From: Paramacrobiotus metropolitanus
Taxonomy: Eukaryota; Tardigrada; Eutardigrada; Parachela; Macrobiotidae
Direction: 5' to 3'
Assembly (NCBI RefSeq): GCF_019649055.1
Contig: NW_026570708.1
Coordinates: forward strand, 1 to 16,741
DNA: 16,741 bases
This document shows positions 1 to 8,456 of this stretch, piece by piece; position 1 is the first letter of the stretch, and each line of letters opens with the position of its first letter. Both the position numbers and the translations under genes were made by a program. The notes beneath the pieces are model-generated. The model made no database searches. It saw nothing but the letters and a program-made list of their open reading frames with translations, and had not been told where the DNA came from.

Positions 1-225
1 TGGTTTCCTTCAAGGACTATATTAGCCGCATGAAGAGAATCAGTATAAGGGATATATGGGACGGTCACGTATAACCGTCCCGTATATCACGTATAACCGT
101 GACCCGGTGACACGACCGGTGACATGACCCGGCTTCACCAATTGCGGCCATATTGCACCCCATATAACTTCAGTTTCTTAAGATCTGGAAACTAGATGAC
201 ACGTGTAGTGTGGCTATGTTACAAT
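1..225. repeat. Repeat block A, first copy (stem-loop-rich)
   Basis: This block is repeated almost base for base at 7902-8126. Its first ~43 bases (ccttcaaggactatattag and flanks) recur at about 2967 and 10869, so they are a dispersed repeat head. Around 58-82 there is an inverted repeat, gggacggt / accgtccc, with a short loop, followed by repeats of cacgtataaccgt and of ccggtgacac-like words. No reading frame or transposase is seen. The window starts at or very near the left edge of this block. Confidence 0.8.
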
Positions 226-557
226 CGTGCACCCGCTAATTGCCTTTCTACTACGTTAATTTACAAAACTACAAACTCGATATTCCATTCGCCGTTTTTC
301 ATTTCCGCTCCATGCAGAAATCCTCATGATTGAGCATCATCAGGTCAAACATTAAAAAACATCGTCAGGTCAAAAACCTCAAAATGTTATGAAATAATCC
401 CAACACCATAAACTGAAATACAGAGGGAAAAAATAATGATCACAATGACTTATTTGATCACAGGATATCAATAAAAATCTTTCGAATTAAATAGATCATA
501 ACATCATCATGGAGGTCGCACTGCCAGACAATAAAAAAACAAACAAATGATGATAAA

Positions 558-1581
558 TTAAATAGAGCTATTTTTCACGGTCACAGAAAGAACTCTCATC
601 GCCAAGGGGCTCAAATATGAATGTAACCTGCTCATGGCCAGTGACAAGCTCGGACATTAACAATAGCTGCCGCGAAGAAGTAGTCCAGAACACAGATTCA
701 CGATTCTTCTTCGCCTCAGAGTACGCTTATCCGATGTGTTGAGGTTGCGCTCGTTGGCAAATTTATTCAGCAGTCCATTTACTGGCGGGTAGGTAATGGA
801 GCAATGCGGAGATCCAGTGCGGTCCGCATATTTAATGGTGCAATGCGTGCTTCAGTCTTTGATAAGTCTCCTAAATCAGGTAATGAAGGTAATCCGCGGT
901 AATTAATTTGAAGCTTTCTCTTTTATGAATTATGAATGGGTATCCTAAATTAGTATAAAAAAGTAATCGAAATCACTGCAGTAACGTACGTTACATTCCC
1001 GTCAAAATTAAAAAGATTCAATTATACACTAACCTGCAATCACAGATACCGGTGGAATTCCAGGTACAACATCAGGGCCGATGATATAGCTTCTTGCAGA
1101 AACTCAGGTATGAGAGGGCCGGCAGCGGTAGTTGCAGATCCATTCGGAATATCGGGTGAAAGAGGACCCATTTCACGGGGTGATTTATCCGCTGCAAGCA
1201 GCTGCGAAGTGACAACCAGATTACTGCGTTGCGAACTGGTGGGCCGGTCATCATGTTTTTGAAGCATCAGTTTAAGGAAGGTCTGATTGTCGGCGATGTG
1301 TTTTATTTCACCCGGGACAATCGAATACTGCAGAGTATAAAAGCCGTCCACCTGTTACAAAAACAAGAAACAGTTACGGAACTGCATGTAACGCATCCTT
1401 CTGCATGATACAAGGAAACAACTTCAGAAACTCAACTTTTGTGAAAATCCAATACGTACGTCCACAGGTCGACCAAAAAATTTGATACCTTATTTAAACG
1501 GTCATGCTCTATCAGTTCGTCATGCTCTATCAGATCAACATCAGAAGGATCCAATGCCAGCGTAAGTACTGTAGGTTCCAT
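558..1581 (-). pseudogene. Unrecognised 242-aa-family gene, copy 1, frameshifted
   Basis: This is the first copy of the three-exon gene that is intact at 8457-9484. Inferred exons are 1581-1489 (31 codons from ATG), 1351-1034 and 870-558; introns are 1488-1352 and 1033-871, both GT-AG. Exon 1 is open. Exon 2 has lost one base in gatgatatagc (gatgataatagc in the intact copy), which shifts the last residues. Exon 3 has lost single bases in gagtacgctt and gcggagatc and two bases in the actctcat run, so it no longer encodes the conserved end. These are small indels in near-repetitive contexts, so sequencing error is a serious alternative to true decay. The family is not recognised. Confidence 0.6.
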
Positions 1582-1894
1582 TTCCTTCTGCAATTAAAAC
1601 CATCAGCAGTCAAAACTCAATACACTACAGTTTATTAAACTGCAAACGATACCTATATACAGTAACCTACACTGCGAAGAAAACGTCATACTTTGCCAAA
1701 TAATCATGCATATCTAAGAGGAAAAAAAATTGTCTACCATTTTCAGCTTCTCCATCAGGCTTTGACTAAAATTCCCGAGTCCAGACACATTCCTGCAACA
1801 TCAGTCAGCTCCGCAATTGTCCGAGTAGCACTTCCAGCAGTATGATTGCCATCATTGAATACGGACTACGTAAATAAAAGGCAAAATTCTGTCT
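1582..1894 (-). other. Gap between homeobox gene and 242-aa-family gene
   Basis: These 313 bases separate two genes on the same strand. On the minus strand a consensus 3' splice site (ttttaattgcag) lies 6 nt before the downstream gene's ATG at 1581. A 36-codon frame follows another possible acceptor (tttacgtag, around 1850); it reads SVFNDGNHTAG... and ends in TGA near 1741. No splice donor was found that joins it in frame to either neighbour. It may be an extra exon or untranslated sequence. Confidence 0.35.
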
Positions 1895-2350
1895 TTACGT
1901 TAAATCTTTTCGCAGTTCGAGCTTCAACATAATGTCGTCATCCGATTCTATGGACTGTTGTCGGTCAGTGTCTGGTTCCTTTGGCTGTAGTCCGCTAGTA
2001 CCTGGCTGCCCCAAATCCATGCGGTTAGGGACTATCGTAGGAGGAGTAGAAATGACGGATGGGAGAGACCCCGTAAACAGGTCCTGAAAGTTGGCAGGGC
2101 CATCTTCCTGGTGTTTTTTAGATCGACGATTCTTAAACCAGACTTGAACTCGGTTTTCCGATCCTTTAATACCAATTTTTTCGGCTATTGCCAGCCGCTG
2201 ATTGTAGTTGGGACGGCGGCATATTTTAAAAAATTGCTGCAAAAGTTGGACCTGGTCTTTTCGAAAGTGCGAACGAGAACTTGTTTCACGATAGGCGCTG
2301 GCATTGATAATAGAGCGAAGCTCCTGACGATCTGGGTTCGTCGATTCCAT
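1895..2350 (-). CDS. Divergent K50 homeodomain protein, copy 1 (intact)
   Basis: From ATG at 2350 the frame encodes 151 aa; another in-frame ATG lies at 2401. The homeodomain covers about residues 22-83. Hallmarks are R26 (canonical 5), F29 (8), L37 (16), F41 (20), P47 (26), R52 (31), A56 (35) and the recognition helix VQVWFKNRRSK at 68-78. Lysine at canonical position 50 and the helix-3 sequence resemble the Otx/Bicoid/Goosecoid-like paired-class K50 group, which prefers TAATCC-type sites (family knowledge). The domain is odd: two extra residues (within IKGSEN) lie between helix 2 and helix 3. The C-terminal 68 residues are Ser/Pro/Gln-rich and end in an acidic, Leu-containing stretch. It is probably a nuclear transcription factor; orthology cannot be settled here. 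An intron and further 5' or 3' exons cannot be excluded. Confidence 0.85.
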   Translation of the reverse strand: MESTNPDRQELRSIINASAYRETSSRSHFRKDQVQLLQQFFKICRRPNYNQRLAIAEKIGIKGSENRVQVWFKNRRSKKHQEDGPANFQDLFTGSLPSVISTPPTIVPNRMDLGQPGTSGLQPKEPDTDRQQSIESDDDIMLKLELRKDLT

Positions 2351-2434
2351 ATTATGGCGCACGGAAAACAAAAACGAAATTTTCTGACTTGTTGGAACCA
2401 TGCAGTACGTGTTATTTGCAAAAACTAGACTCAA

Positions 2435-2966
2435 ATGGAAAAACTTAAATAATACACGTCAAAATAATCAGCACAATCTCCCCCCTTCTGAATTTCAGTA
2501 GTATTCGTATTGGGCGGGCAGCCGGTACACAGAGTTTGCAGTACACACTAGCGTCTTCGGCGGTTAATTAAACTTTTGCGTAGCAGGCTTTGCTAGCGTA
2601 GTTGAACGTCGGAGATTCAATTCCATACTAAAACGCAATTTTCCAAATGACTTTTCTTTTTATTATTTTACATTTTTAACTATTATGTGATTTCATATTT
2701 ACATTGGCGGCCTACATTAGCACATTCTGTTTCATTAAGCAAAGTCAGAAATCAGTCTATGCTGTGTTGTGCTCGAGGAAATTTTCTGATAATGCTGACG
2801 AGTATTGCGGTCAGTTAGTCAACCGTGTCACAGTTAAAATCATTTTCACCCAAAATTCGTGCCACGTTTAAATCATGGGTGATATTGTGCACGGTGAAGT
2901 GTGTCAAGTTGTTCGGATCAGTATAAGAAGTTTTAAGATCAGTGTGCGAAGAACAACGGTGACTAG
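2435..2966. other. Intergenic region upstream of homeobox gene
   Basis: This region probably holds the homeobox promoter (it lies 5' of the minus-strand start) and upstream sequence of the plus-strand gene beginning at 3134. It has an AT-rich stretch at about 2640-2700. No convincing coding frame, RNA gene or named regulatory motif was recognised. The same sequence recurs at about 10335-10868 with only a few substitutions. Confidence 0.5.
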
Positions 2967-3046
2967 TTGGTCCCCTTCAAGGACTATATTAGCCGCATGA
3001 AGAGAATCAGAAGGCCATTTATTTGGCGAATGCCGCATAAAAGGAT
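2967..3046. repeat. Truncated dispersed repeat (head only)
   Basis: The first ~40 bases match the head of repeat block A (ccttcaaggactatattagc...). The element then ends at the triplet gat (3044-3046) and runs straight into the promoter of the next gene. In the second unit the same position continues for another 235 bp of repeat (10947-11181). This copy therefore looks like a deletion derivative or, less likely, the pre-insertion state. Confidence 0.65.
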
Positions 3047-3133
3047 TTAAACATATCACGGTCTCAGTGTGTTTAATGTCACGGTCTCAGCTTGTTTAAT
3101 GTAGTGTTAATATTGGTGGGTTTTCTCTCTTAA

Positions 3134-3596
3134 ATGCAGAAAGCCAAAGGCTCTCAGCCGGCGCTTCGGCCTTCTGATGATGTGGCCGCTACTCCGGCTA
3201 TTTCCGCGCGTAACTTCAAGGTACAGGTACGGTTACGTACTTGGAAATCCTTTAAGTTGAATTTCTGATATACAGAAGCGATCAATGGTGGATGCTCTTG
3301 ACGAGTCGGGTACGGAAGGCAAATCGTACGGCGATCAGGATAACGTTAGTTCAGAAGAAAGAATGCGGGTTCCTGTTTATCGATGTCAGCTCCAACAAAG
3401 CAGCGGAAGCCGTTGGCAGAATTGGCTCAACGATCGCCGGCTTGCTTTACGCCTACAAAGCCGAATACAAAGCCGTCTACCAGACCCGCGAATCCGTCTC
3501 GTTAAAGCAGTTCCAAATTCTGCGAGGAAAAGCGGATTTGACAAACCTGTGCAGATACTGCTGTTCGGCTTAGCATTATTGGTATTCGGTATCTAG
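3134..3596 (+). pseudogene. Small basic Ser/Pro-rich protein gene, copy 1, frameshifted
   Basis: This is the first copy of the two-exon gene intact at 11269-11641. Exon 1 is 3134-3220, the GT-AG intron 3221-3275 is 55 nt, and exon 2 starts at 3276. One C is missing at about 3371-3374 (gggttcctg here, gggttccctg in unit 2). After VSSEERMRVP the frame is shifted and runs to an unrelated stop at 3596. Either the copy is inactive or this is a homopolymer sequencing error. An AATAAA signal follows at 3720. Confidence 0.65.
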
Positions 3597-3719
3597 GATG
3601 ACCGCATATCATATTTGTTTGTGTCATGTTCTATCTCCTTAAGGTTTCTATAAATGAATGTTTTAGTGTTTACAGATGATGTATGACTGCAGTGTTTTAG
3701 TGCTCGATGACTTTGTCTA

Positions 3720-3725
3720 AATAAA
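3720..3725 (+). terminator. AATAAA polyadenylation signal, copy 1
   Basis: The hexamer AATAAA lies about 125 bp after the copy-1 frame end on the gene's strand. It is identical in the second unit and is followed by a T/G-containing stretch, as expected for a 3' end. Confidence 0.55.
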
Positions 3726-3794
3726 GTGTCATCTCACTGCATCCTTGCATTGTCCTGACGTGCATTGTGCTTCAATCGACCCGGATCGTACGTG

Positions 3795-4880
3795 CAAATG
3801 CTTAGGATTCTGGCACAGGTTACAACATGAAAGCCAATGATCAGGATTTCGATGCTCGCGAAATTCCGCCACTAATCACAAAAATCCTTTGCATCAAGCC
3901 CAAACCAAACAAAGTCTTCACGCCTTTGGATATATGTCTCAATTATCCACTATTTGGGTACAAAGCAACTAACCGTGGCCCGGTCAGTTTAAACATTGCC
4001 GTGACACGGTTAATATCAGCGTAAGCGATATGCTTTATCGCACTAGTCCAAAGAGTAATTTATTTGCAAGAGAAAAGTGGATGCGCTGTGCGCGTACTCG
4101 TCTTAAAGGGGCTCGCACCCACTTTCGACATTGTTAGCCGCGTTTGGTTACTCGGCTTCAACATATACAAATTGAATTGTATGCACTTTACCTATGATCG
4201 CAACCTTTAAATATGCTGGCCTGGCGTTCTATTTGCATCAAATAAACAGACAACCGTGTCCCGGTTAGCAGGGATGTTGATCGTGAACCGGCTTTGCTTA
4301 TGCATTGACTGTGACCCGGTCCTTAGCAGTTTACTGATTACTGCTAAGAAATTGGTTAGAAATTATTAAAAGACGTACACGGACCAAAAGCGATTGCTAA
4401 TACTACTCTGCAAAAATTTACACCGCTCGCAAACTTGAACTGGTTTACCAAGCGCACCCGACCTCTTCCGAGCGAGCTTACGATATTTTAACGTGCTAAG
4501 ATAAAGAACCGTGCTGCGGTGTTACGGTTATCAGTCGTCTACGGCGCTACGGTACTACGGTAAACAGTCGTAACCCAATGCAGTGACGCAGGAAATCATT
4601 GATGAACCATTTTGCTCACGTCAACTGCTGACAGACGACAGGGATCGCGACAGAAGTCGCCAACTCAATTTGTAACCGTGAGACGGTGGTTTCTGACCGT
4701 GACGAATTATGTAAAACCTACAGTTTTGTCGGAGATCTACACTTGTGTCTTTTAGAATTTTATCTCTTATAGACTCAGCTCGCTTTAATTGTGTGATTCG
4801 CAATTAACATAGGTTAAAACCAAAATTACGCAGTACATCATTTCAACACATCACTGACAGTGCAGCTGACGAAGTCGTTT
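3795..4880. repeat. Dispersed-repeat region with ACCGTGACCCGGT-like motifs, copy 1
   Basis: About 1.1 kb with no supportable gene. The left edge (attctggcacaggttacaac, from about 3808) recurs with a few changes at the right end of the window (16718 onward), so this is an interspersed family. Inside are repeated short words built on accgtg / cggt: accgtggcccggt, ccgtgacacggtt, accgtgtcccggtt, gtgacccggtcc and accgtgagacggt. Several are imperfect palindromes. Plus-strand ORF 3827-4024 and minus-strand ORF 4621-4803 lie in these repeats and are not called as genes. Confidence 0.6.
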
Positions 4881-4950
4881 GTTTAAAACCTCAAAAACAT
4901 CATCACGACCGCTTATAAACATGGGAATACGATTTAAACATAAGAAAAGC
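4881..4950. repeat. Dispersed repeat tail, copy 1
   Basis: The stretch with catcatcacgaccgcttata and gatttaaacata closely matches 11133-11190, the right end of the 235-bp segment specific to unit 2, and recurs at 13017-13086. This marks the tail of an interspersed repeat next to the 3' end of the AT-hook gene. The last codons of the long copy-1 AT-hook frame (to 4903) run into it. Confidence 0.6.
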
Positions 4951-6001
4951 ATCATACCGAATACAACACAAAATATGCCCGTGCTGATGTAGGTAATCTT
5001 CACCCAGTTCCTCTTGCGTAGCAGCGTTCTTCCTCGGAACGTCCACGTTTTTCACAAAATAAACACCACTACTGTATACAAATTTTGCAGCTGCACCTGC
5101 AAAGCGCTCCATACCATGTGGAATCTTGGCGCTTCCCAGAGGACGTCCACGACCGCGTCCAGATGACAGTGACATCGCAGATTTTTTCCCGTTTCCCGGA
5201 GGACGACCACGACCGCGTTCAGATGACAGTGACTTTACTGATTTCTTGCCGCTTCCGGGAGGACGGCCGCGCTTACCAGTACCGACAGCTATACAGAGAC
5301 TCAAACGTTCAAAACTGCACGGCTCGAATGCGGTCTCATATGCTACAATCAGTAATTTAAATACTCACTCTTTTTCTTGATGACACCGGCACCTAAAAAA
5401 AAGAAGTCAATATAAGTAGTTAATGTGCAGGAGACAAACGTTAGAAGACAACATGTACACTTTCAACGTTAGAACACTTAGAACACGTGCCTGCCTGCCC
5501 CTGCCAGGGGCACCCCCAAAAACCACAACAAACCAGAAACAGGAACACATCCGAGCTCATACCTCCTCCAGAGCCTTTAGTGCGCCCGCGTCCTGCTTTC
5601 GCTTCAGCACGCCTCTTTTTCGCAGTGCCGGCATCTAGACAGAATTCACCGTTAACGAATTGCCTTGCACTGTGCTCGCTTCCTGCCTGCCCCTGCCAGG
5701 GGCACCCCAAACACACCACAACAAACCAGAAACAGAAAACATCTTGACTTTACTGTTCCCGAAGCATACCTTGATCGCGTCCTGGGGAAGTCGTTCCTTC
5801 CGAGGAAGTATCTTCCGGGGAAGTATCCGGAACGTACTCCTCAGGCGGAACATAAATCATTCGTTCCGCTTTCGTTTTCATCGGCCCTGGCCAATAGGCA
5901 TATGTCTCCTCGGTGAGCTCTCCCCGCTCCAGCATCTCCCGTTTGATCTTGTTAATCATTCTTCCAGGGCAGGGACGAGGCGGTTCTTGTTGGCCAGACA
6001 T
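4903..6001 (-). CDS. AT-hook DNA-binding protein, copy 1 (three to four hooks)
   Basis: Inferred exons are 6001-5770 (77 codons plus 1 nt), 5634-5563 (72 nt), 5392-5369 (a 24-nt microexon) and 5288-4903. All junctions are GT-AG and all introns are phase 1, which supports the model; length would be about 237 aa. Exon 4 encodes three AT-hooks with RGRP cores at about residues 116-119 (KRGRPPGSGKK), 135-139 and 155-159; exon 2 adds a weaker RGRT at about 93-96. AT-hooks bind the minor groove of AT-rich DNA (family knowledge), so a chromatin or regulatory role is likely. The N-terminal 77 residues are unrecognised and include an acidic Ser/Thr/Pro segment. The tail after residue 174 is uncertain: unit 2 suggests a further 45-nt intron there, and the end overlaps a repeat. 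The start at 6001 was chosen as the first ATG of the open exon. Confidence 0.7.
5496..5512. repeat. Perfect 8-bp-arm palindrome in AT-hook intron 2, copy 1
   Basis: TGCCCCTG-C-CAGGGGCA is a perfect inverted repeat with a 1-nt centre. It sits in a longer repeat of about 55 bp that continues with accacaacaaaccagaaac. The same block is in intron 1 (5688-5704). Confidence 0.85.
5688..5704. repeat. Perfect 8-bp-arm palindrome in AT-hook intron 1, copy 1
   Basis: This is identical to 5496-5512, with the same flanks (ctgcctgcc before, accacaacaaaccagaaac after). In both introns it lies about 50-70 nt inside the donor site, as read on the minus strand. Confidence 0.85.
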
Positions 6002-6384
6002 GTCTACACGGTTGAAAATCTAGAGCGCAAAAAATGGCTTCTTATGAACTGCTTAGGCTCCACGTGCAGAGACTTGAAACATGCCAACTGAAAGTTCTCA
6101 TTTTCAGAGCGCACAATGTGCAGCGCAGTAGTGCGGGTGCAGGAAGTACTATGAGTCGTATCGGTTTAGCATGTAACTCACTGTACGGGCGGGTGCTGTT
6201 TCGACTTGGCACCACAGTAGTACAGGCATGCTTTGACACGCTCGCTGTCGTGACACGAAACCGATCTGTCCAGCCGTTGCACGGTACAGTTTCAAGTTCG
6301 TCTCACTTAAAGTGTTATTAAAAATTGTCAGAATTTCAGTTTTGAGATTCCTTTGACTACGATCTCTGATGATCGTTTGGCACA
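6002..6384. promoter_or_regulatory. Divergent intergenic region between AT-hook gene and Lys-rich gene, copy 1
   Basis: The AT-hook gene starts leftward at 6001 and the Lys-rich gene starts rightward at 6385, so these 383 bases should contain both promoters. A CACGTG E-box word lies at about 6061-6066. A 95-codon plus-strand frame (6034-6321, ATG in the context aaaaATGG) is open in both units, but its composition is unremarkable and it resembles no known protein. It could be a small gene or chance. Confidence 0.45.
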
Positions 6385-6699
6385 ATGGGTAAAGCTCCAA
6401 TGAAACCGAAGGCGACGAACCGCGATCGTGCGAGCAGGACGAAAAAGGCACAGGCAGCCAGCAAGGCGGGGAGGGGAAAGGATTCCAAAGTCACTAAGAA
6501 GCAGGGGACCACTGGTACGCGCACGAAGAAAGCTTTGAAGCGCAAGTATATTGCTGAATCCGATGAGGACGACATTGAAGCTGATCCTAGCTATCGTGCA
6601 CCCGCTAATTGCCTTTCTACTACGTTAATTTACAAAAACTACAAACTCGATATTCCATTCGCCGTTTTTCATTTCCGCTCCATGCAGAAATCCTCATGA
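6385..6699 (+). pseudogene. Truncated Lys-rich gene exon fused to repeat B'
   Basis: The frame starts like the intact gene at 14461 (MGKAPMKPKATN...) and matches it for about 70 codons up to PSY. At 6593-6595 the duplication junction replaces the rest with sequence from B', giving a chimeric tail of about 34 codons ending at 6699. The splice donor and the second exon are lost. It still has its upstream region, so a chimeric transcript is possible. One residue differs from the intact copy (Gly for Glu at residue 41). Confidence 0.75.
6593..6595. other. Tandem-duplication junction with ATC microhomology
   Basis: Left of here the sequence follows the Lys-rich exon (gatcctagctatc, as at 14658-14671). 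Right of here it follows block B (atcgtgcacccgctaat, as at 224 and 8124). The three bases ATC belong to both. Confidence 0.85.
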
Positions 6700-6928
6700 T
6701 TGAGCATCATCAGGTCAAACATTAAAAACATCGTCAGGTCAAAAAACCTCAAAATGTTATGAAATAATCCCAACACCATAAACTGAAATACAGAGGGAAA
6801 AAATAATGATCACAATGACTTATTTGATCACAGGATATCAATAAAAAATCTTTCGAATTAAATAGATCATAACATCATCATGGAGGTCGCACTGCCAGAC
6901 AATAAAAAAACAAACAAATGATGATAAA

Positions 6929-7723
6929 TTAAATAGAGCTATTTTTCACGGTCACAGAAAGAACTCTCTCATCGCCAAGGGGCTCAAATATGAATGTAAC
7001 CTGCTCATGGCCAGTGACAAGCTCGGACATTAACAATAGCTGCCGCGAAGAAGTAGTCCAGAACACAGATTCACGATTCTTCTTCGCCTCAGAGTACGGC
7101 TTATCCGATGTGTTGAGGTTGCGCTCGTTGGCAAATTTATTCAGCAGTCCATTTACTGGCGGGTAGGTAATGGAGCAATGCGGGAGATCCAGTGCGGTCC
7201 GCATATTTAATGGTGCAATGCGTGCTTCAGTCTTTGATAAGTCTCCTAAATCAGGTAATGAAGGTAATCCGCGGTAATTAATTTGAAGCTTTCTCTTTAT
7301 GAATTATGAATGGGTATCCTAAATTAGTATAAAAAAGTAATCGAAATCACTGCAGTAACGTACGTTACATTCCCGTCAAAATTAAAAGATTCAATTATAC
7401 ACTAACCTGCAATCACAGATACCGGTGGAATTCCAGGTACAACATCAGGGCCGATGATATAGCTTCTTGCAGAAACTCAGGTATGAGAGGGCCGGCAGCG
7501 GTAGTTGCAGATCCATTCGGAATATCGGGTGAAAGAGGACCCATTTCACGGGTGATTTATCCGCTGCAAGCAGCTGCGAAGTGACAACCAGATTACTGCG
7601 TTGCGAACTGGTGGGCCGGTCATCATGTTTTTGAAGCATCAGTATAAGGAAGGTCTGCTTGTCGGCGATGTGTTTTATTTCACCCGGGACAATCGAATAC
7701 TGCAGAGTATAAAAGCCGTCCAC
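6929..7723 (-). pseudogene. 5'-truncated copy of the unrecognised 242-aa-family gene
   Basis: Exon 2 (7723-7407) and exon 3 (7245-6929) are present with their splice sites. Exon 1 and its ATG are missing because the repeat ends inside intron 1. Exon 2 has lost one base in cacgggtg (cacggggtg elsewhere) and another in gatgatatagc, so it is frameshifted. Exon 3 is open and encodes the same C-terminus as the intact copy. This copy cannot make the full protein. Confidence 0.75.
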
Positions 7724-7806
7724 CTGTTACAAAAACAAGAAACAGTTACGGAACTGCATGTAACGCATCCTTCTGCATGATACAAGGAAACAACTTCAGA
7801 AACTCA

Positions 7807-7901
7807 GCTTCGTGCTTCTGGTTGCCCGTGCCCGTATACAGTACAAACAGTAAAGTACTGTTTGCCCTTACCTACAACCTACTTGCAAAAGAAAGAGTAT
7901 G
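7807..7901. other. Unique spacer S between B' and A''
   Basis: These 95 bases occur only once in the window. They contain a 9-bp-arm inverted repeat at 7844-7864 and no reading frame of note. Confidence 0.7.
7844..7864. repeat. Inverted repeat (9-bp arms, 3-nt loop) in spacer S
   Basis: CAAACAGTA-AAG-TACTGTTTG is a perfect inverted repeat. It is not followed by a T-run on either strand and no transcript context is evident; it lies in the spacer between repeat blocks. Confidence 0.8.
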
Positions 7902-8126
7902 GTTTCCTTCAAGGACTATATTAGCCGCATGAAGAGAATCAGTATAAAGGGATATATGGGACGGTCACGTATATCCGTCCCGTATATCACGTATAACCGT
8001 GACCCGGTGACACGACCGGTGACATGACCCGGCTTCACCAATTGCGGCCATATTGCACCCCATATAACTTCAGTTTCTTAAGATCTGGAAACTAGATGAC
8101 ACGTGTAGTGTGGCTATGTTACAATC
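7902..8126. repeat. Repeat block A'', second copy
   Basis: Nearly identical to bases 1-225, including the gggacggt / accgtccc-type inverted repeat (one arm changed: tatccgtccc) and the head shared with 2967 and 10869. It has no coding content. Confidence 0.85.
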
Positions 8127-8456
8127 GTGCACCCGCTAATTGCCTTTCTACTACGTTAATTTACAAAAACTACAAACTCGATATTCCATTCGCCGTTTTT
8201 CATTTCCGCTCCATGCAGAAATCCTCATGATTGAGCATCATCAGGTCAAACATTAAAAACATCGTCAGGTCAAAAAACCTCAAAATGTTATGAAATGATC
8301 CCAACACCATAAACTGAAATACAGAGGGAAAAAATAATGATCACAATGACTTATTTGATCACAGGATATCAATAAAAAATCTTTCGAATTAAATAGATCA
8401 TAACATCATCATGGAGGTCGCACTGCCAGACAATAAAAAAACAAACAAATGATAAA

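Larger units (their letters stand above)
6593..7806. repeat. Repeat block B', 1.2-kb direct repeat (middle copy)
   Basis: This is a third, partial copy of the B block, matching about 224-1434 and 8124-9337. It begins without block A and ends after aactca at 7806, where the other copies continue into exon 1 of the 242-aa gene. It differs from its relatives by only a few bases, mostly indels. Confidence 0.9.

Noticed and set aside
1-225. DNA transposon with terminal inverted repeats
   Set aside because: The inverted repeats are short and internal, no transposase is present, and no target-site duplication could be identified. It is only called a dispersed repeat.
2111-2428. Plus-strand ORF antisense to the homeobox gene (also 10044-10328)
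   Set aside because: It is the complementary shadow of a clear homeodomain reading frame.
3827-4024. Plus-strand ORF of 65 codons, repeated at 11964-12161
   Set aside because: It lies wholly inside the dispersed repeat region, includes the palindromic cggt words, and has a relative at the window end. It is open in both units simply because they are duplicates.
4490-4580. CRISPR-like or satellite array from repeated acggt words
   Set aside because: Spacing is irregular, the repeat units are short and degenerate, and the context is eukaryotic.
4621-4803. Minus-strand ORF of 60 codons, repeated at 12757-12939
   Set aside because: It overlaps accgtg-type repeat words, lacks splice or composition support and starts in repeat sequence.
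5343-5368. A 26-nt intron in the AT-hook gene
   Set aside because: GTGAGT...GTAG gives an open frame but is too short for a typical animal intron. The 80-nt intron ending at 5289 keeps phase 1 and has a better acceptor.
5085-5916. Several plus-strand ORFs antisense to the AT-hook exons, and the same in unit 2
   Set aside because: They are shadows of Arg/Gly/Pro-rich codons and of the repeated intron blocks. The minus-strand exons have consistent splice phases and AT-hook motifs.
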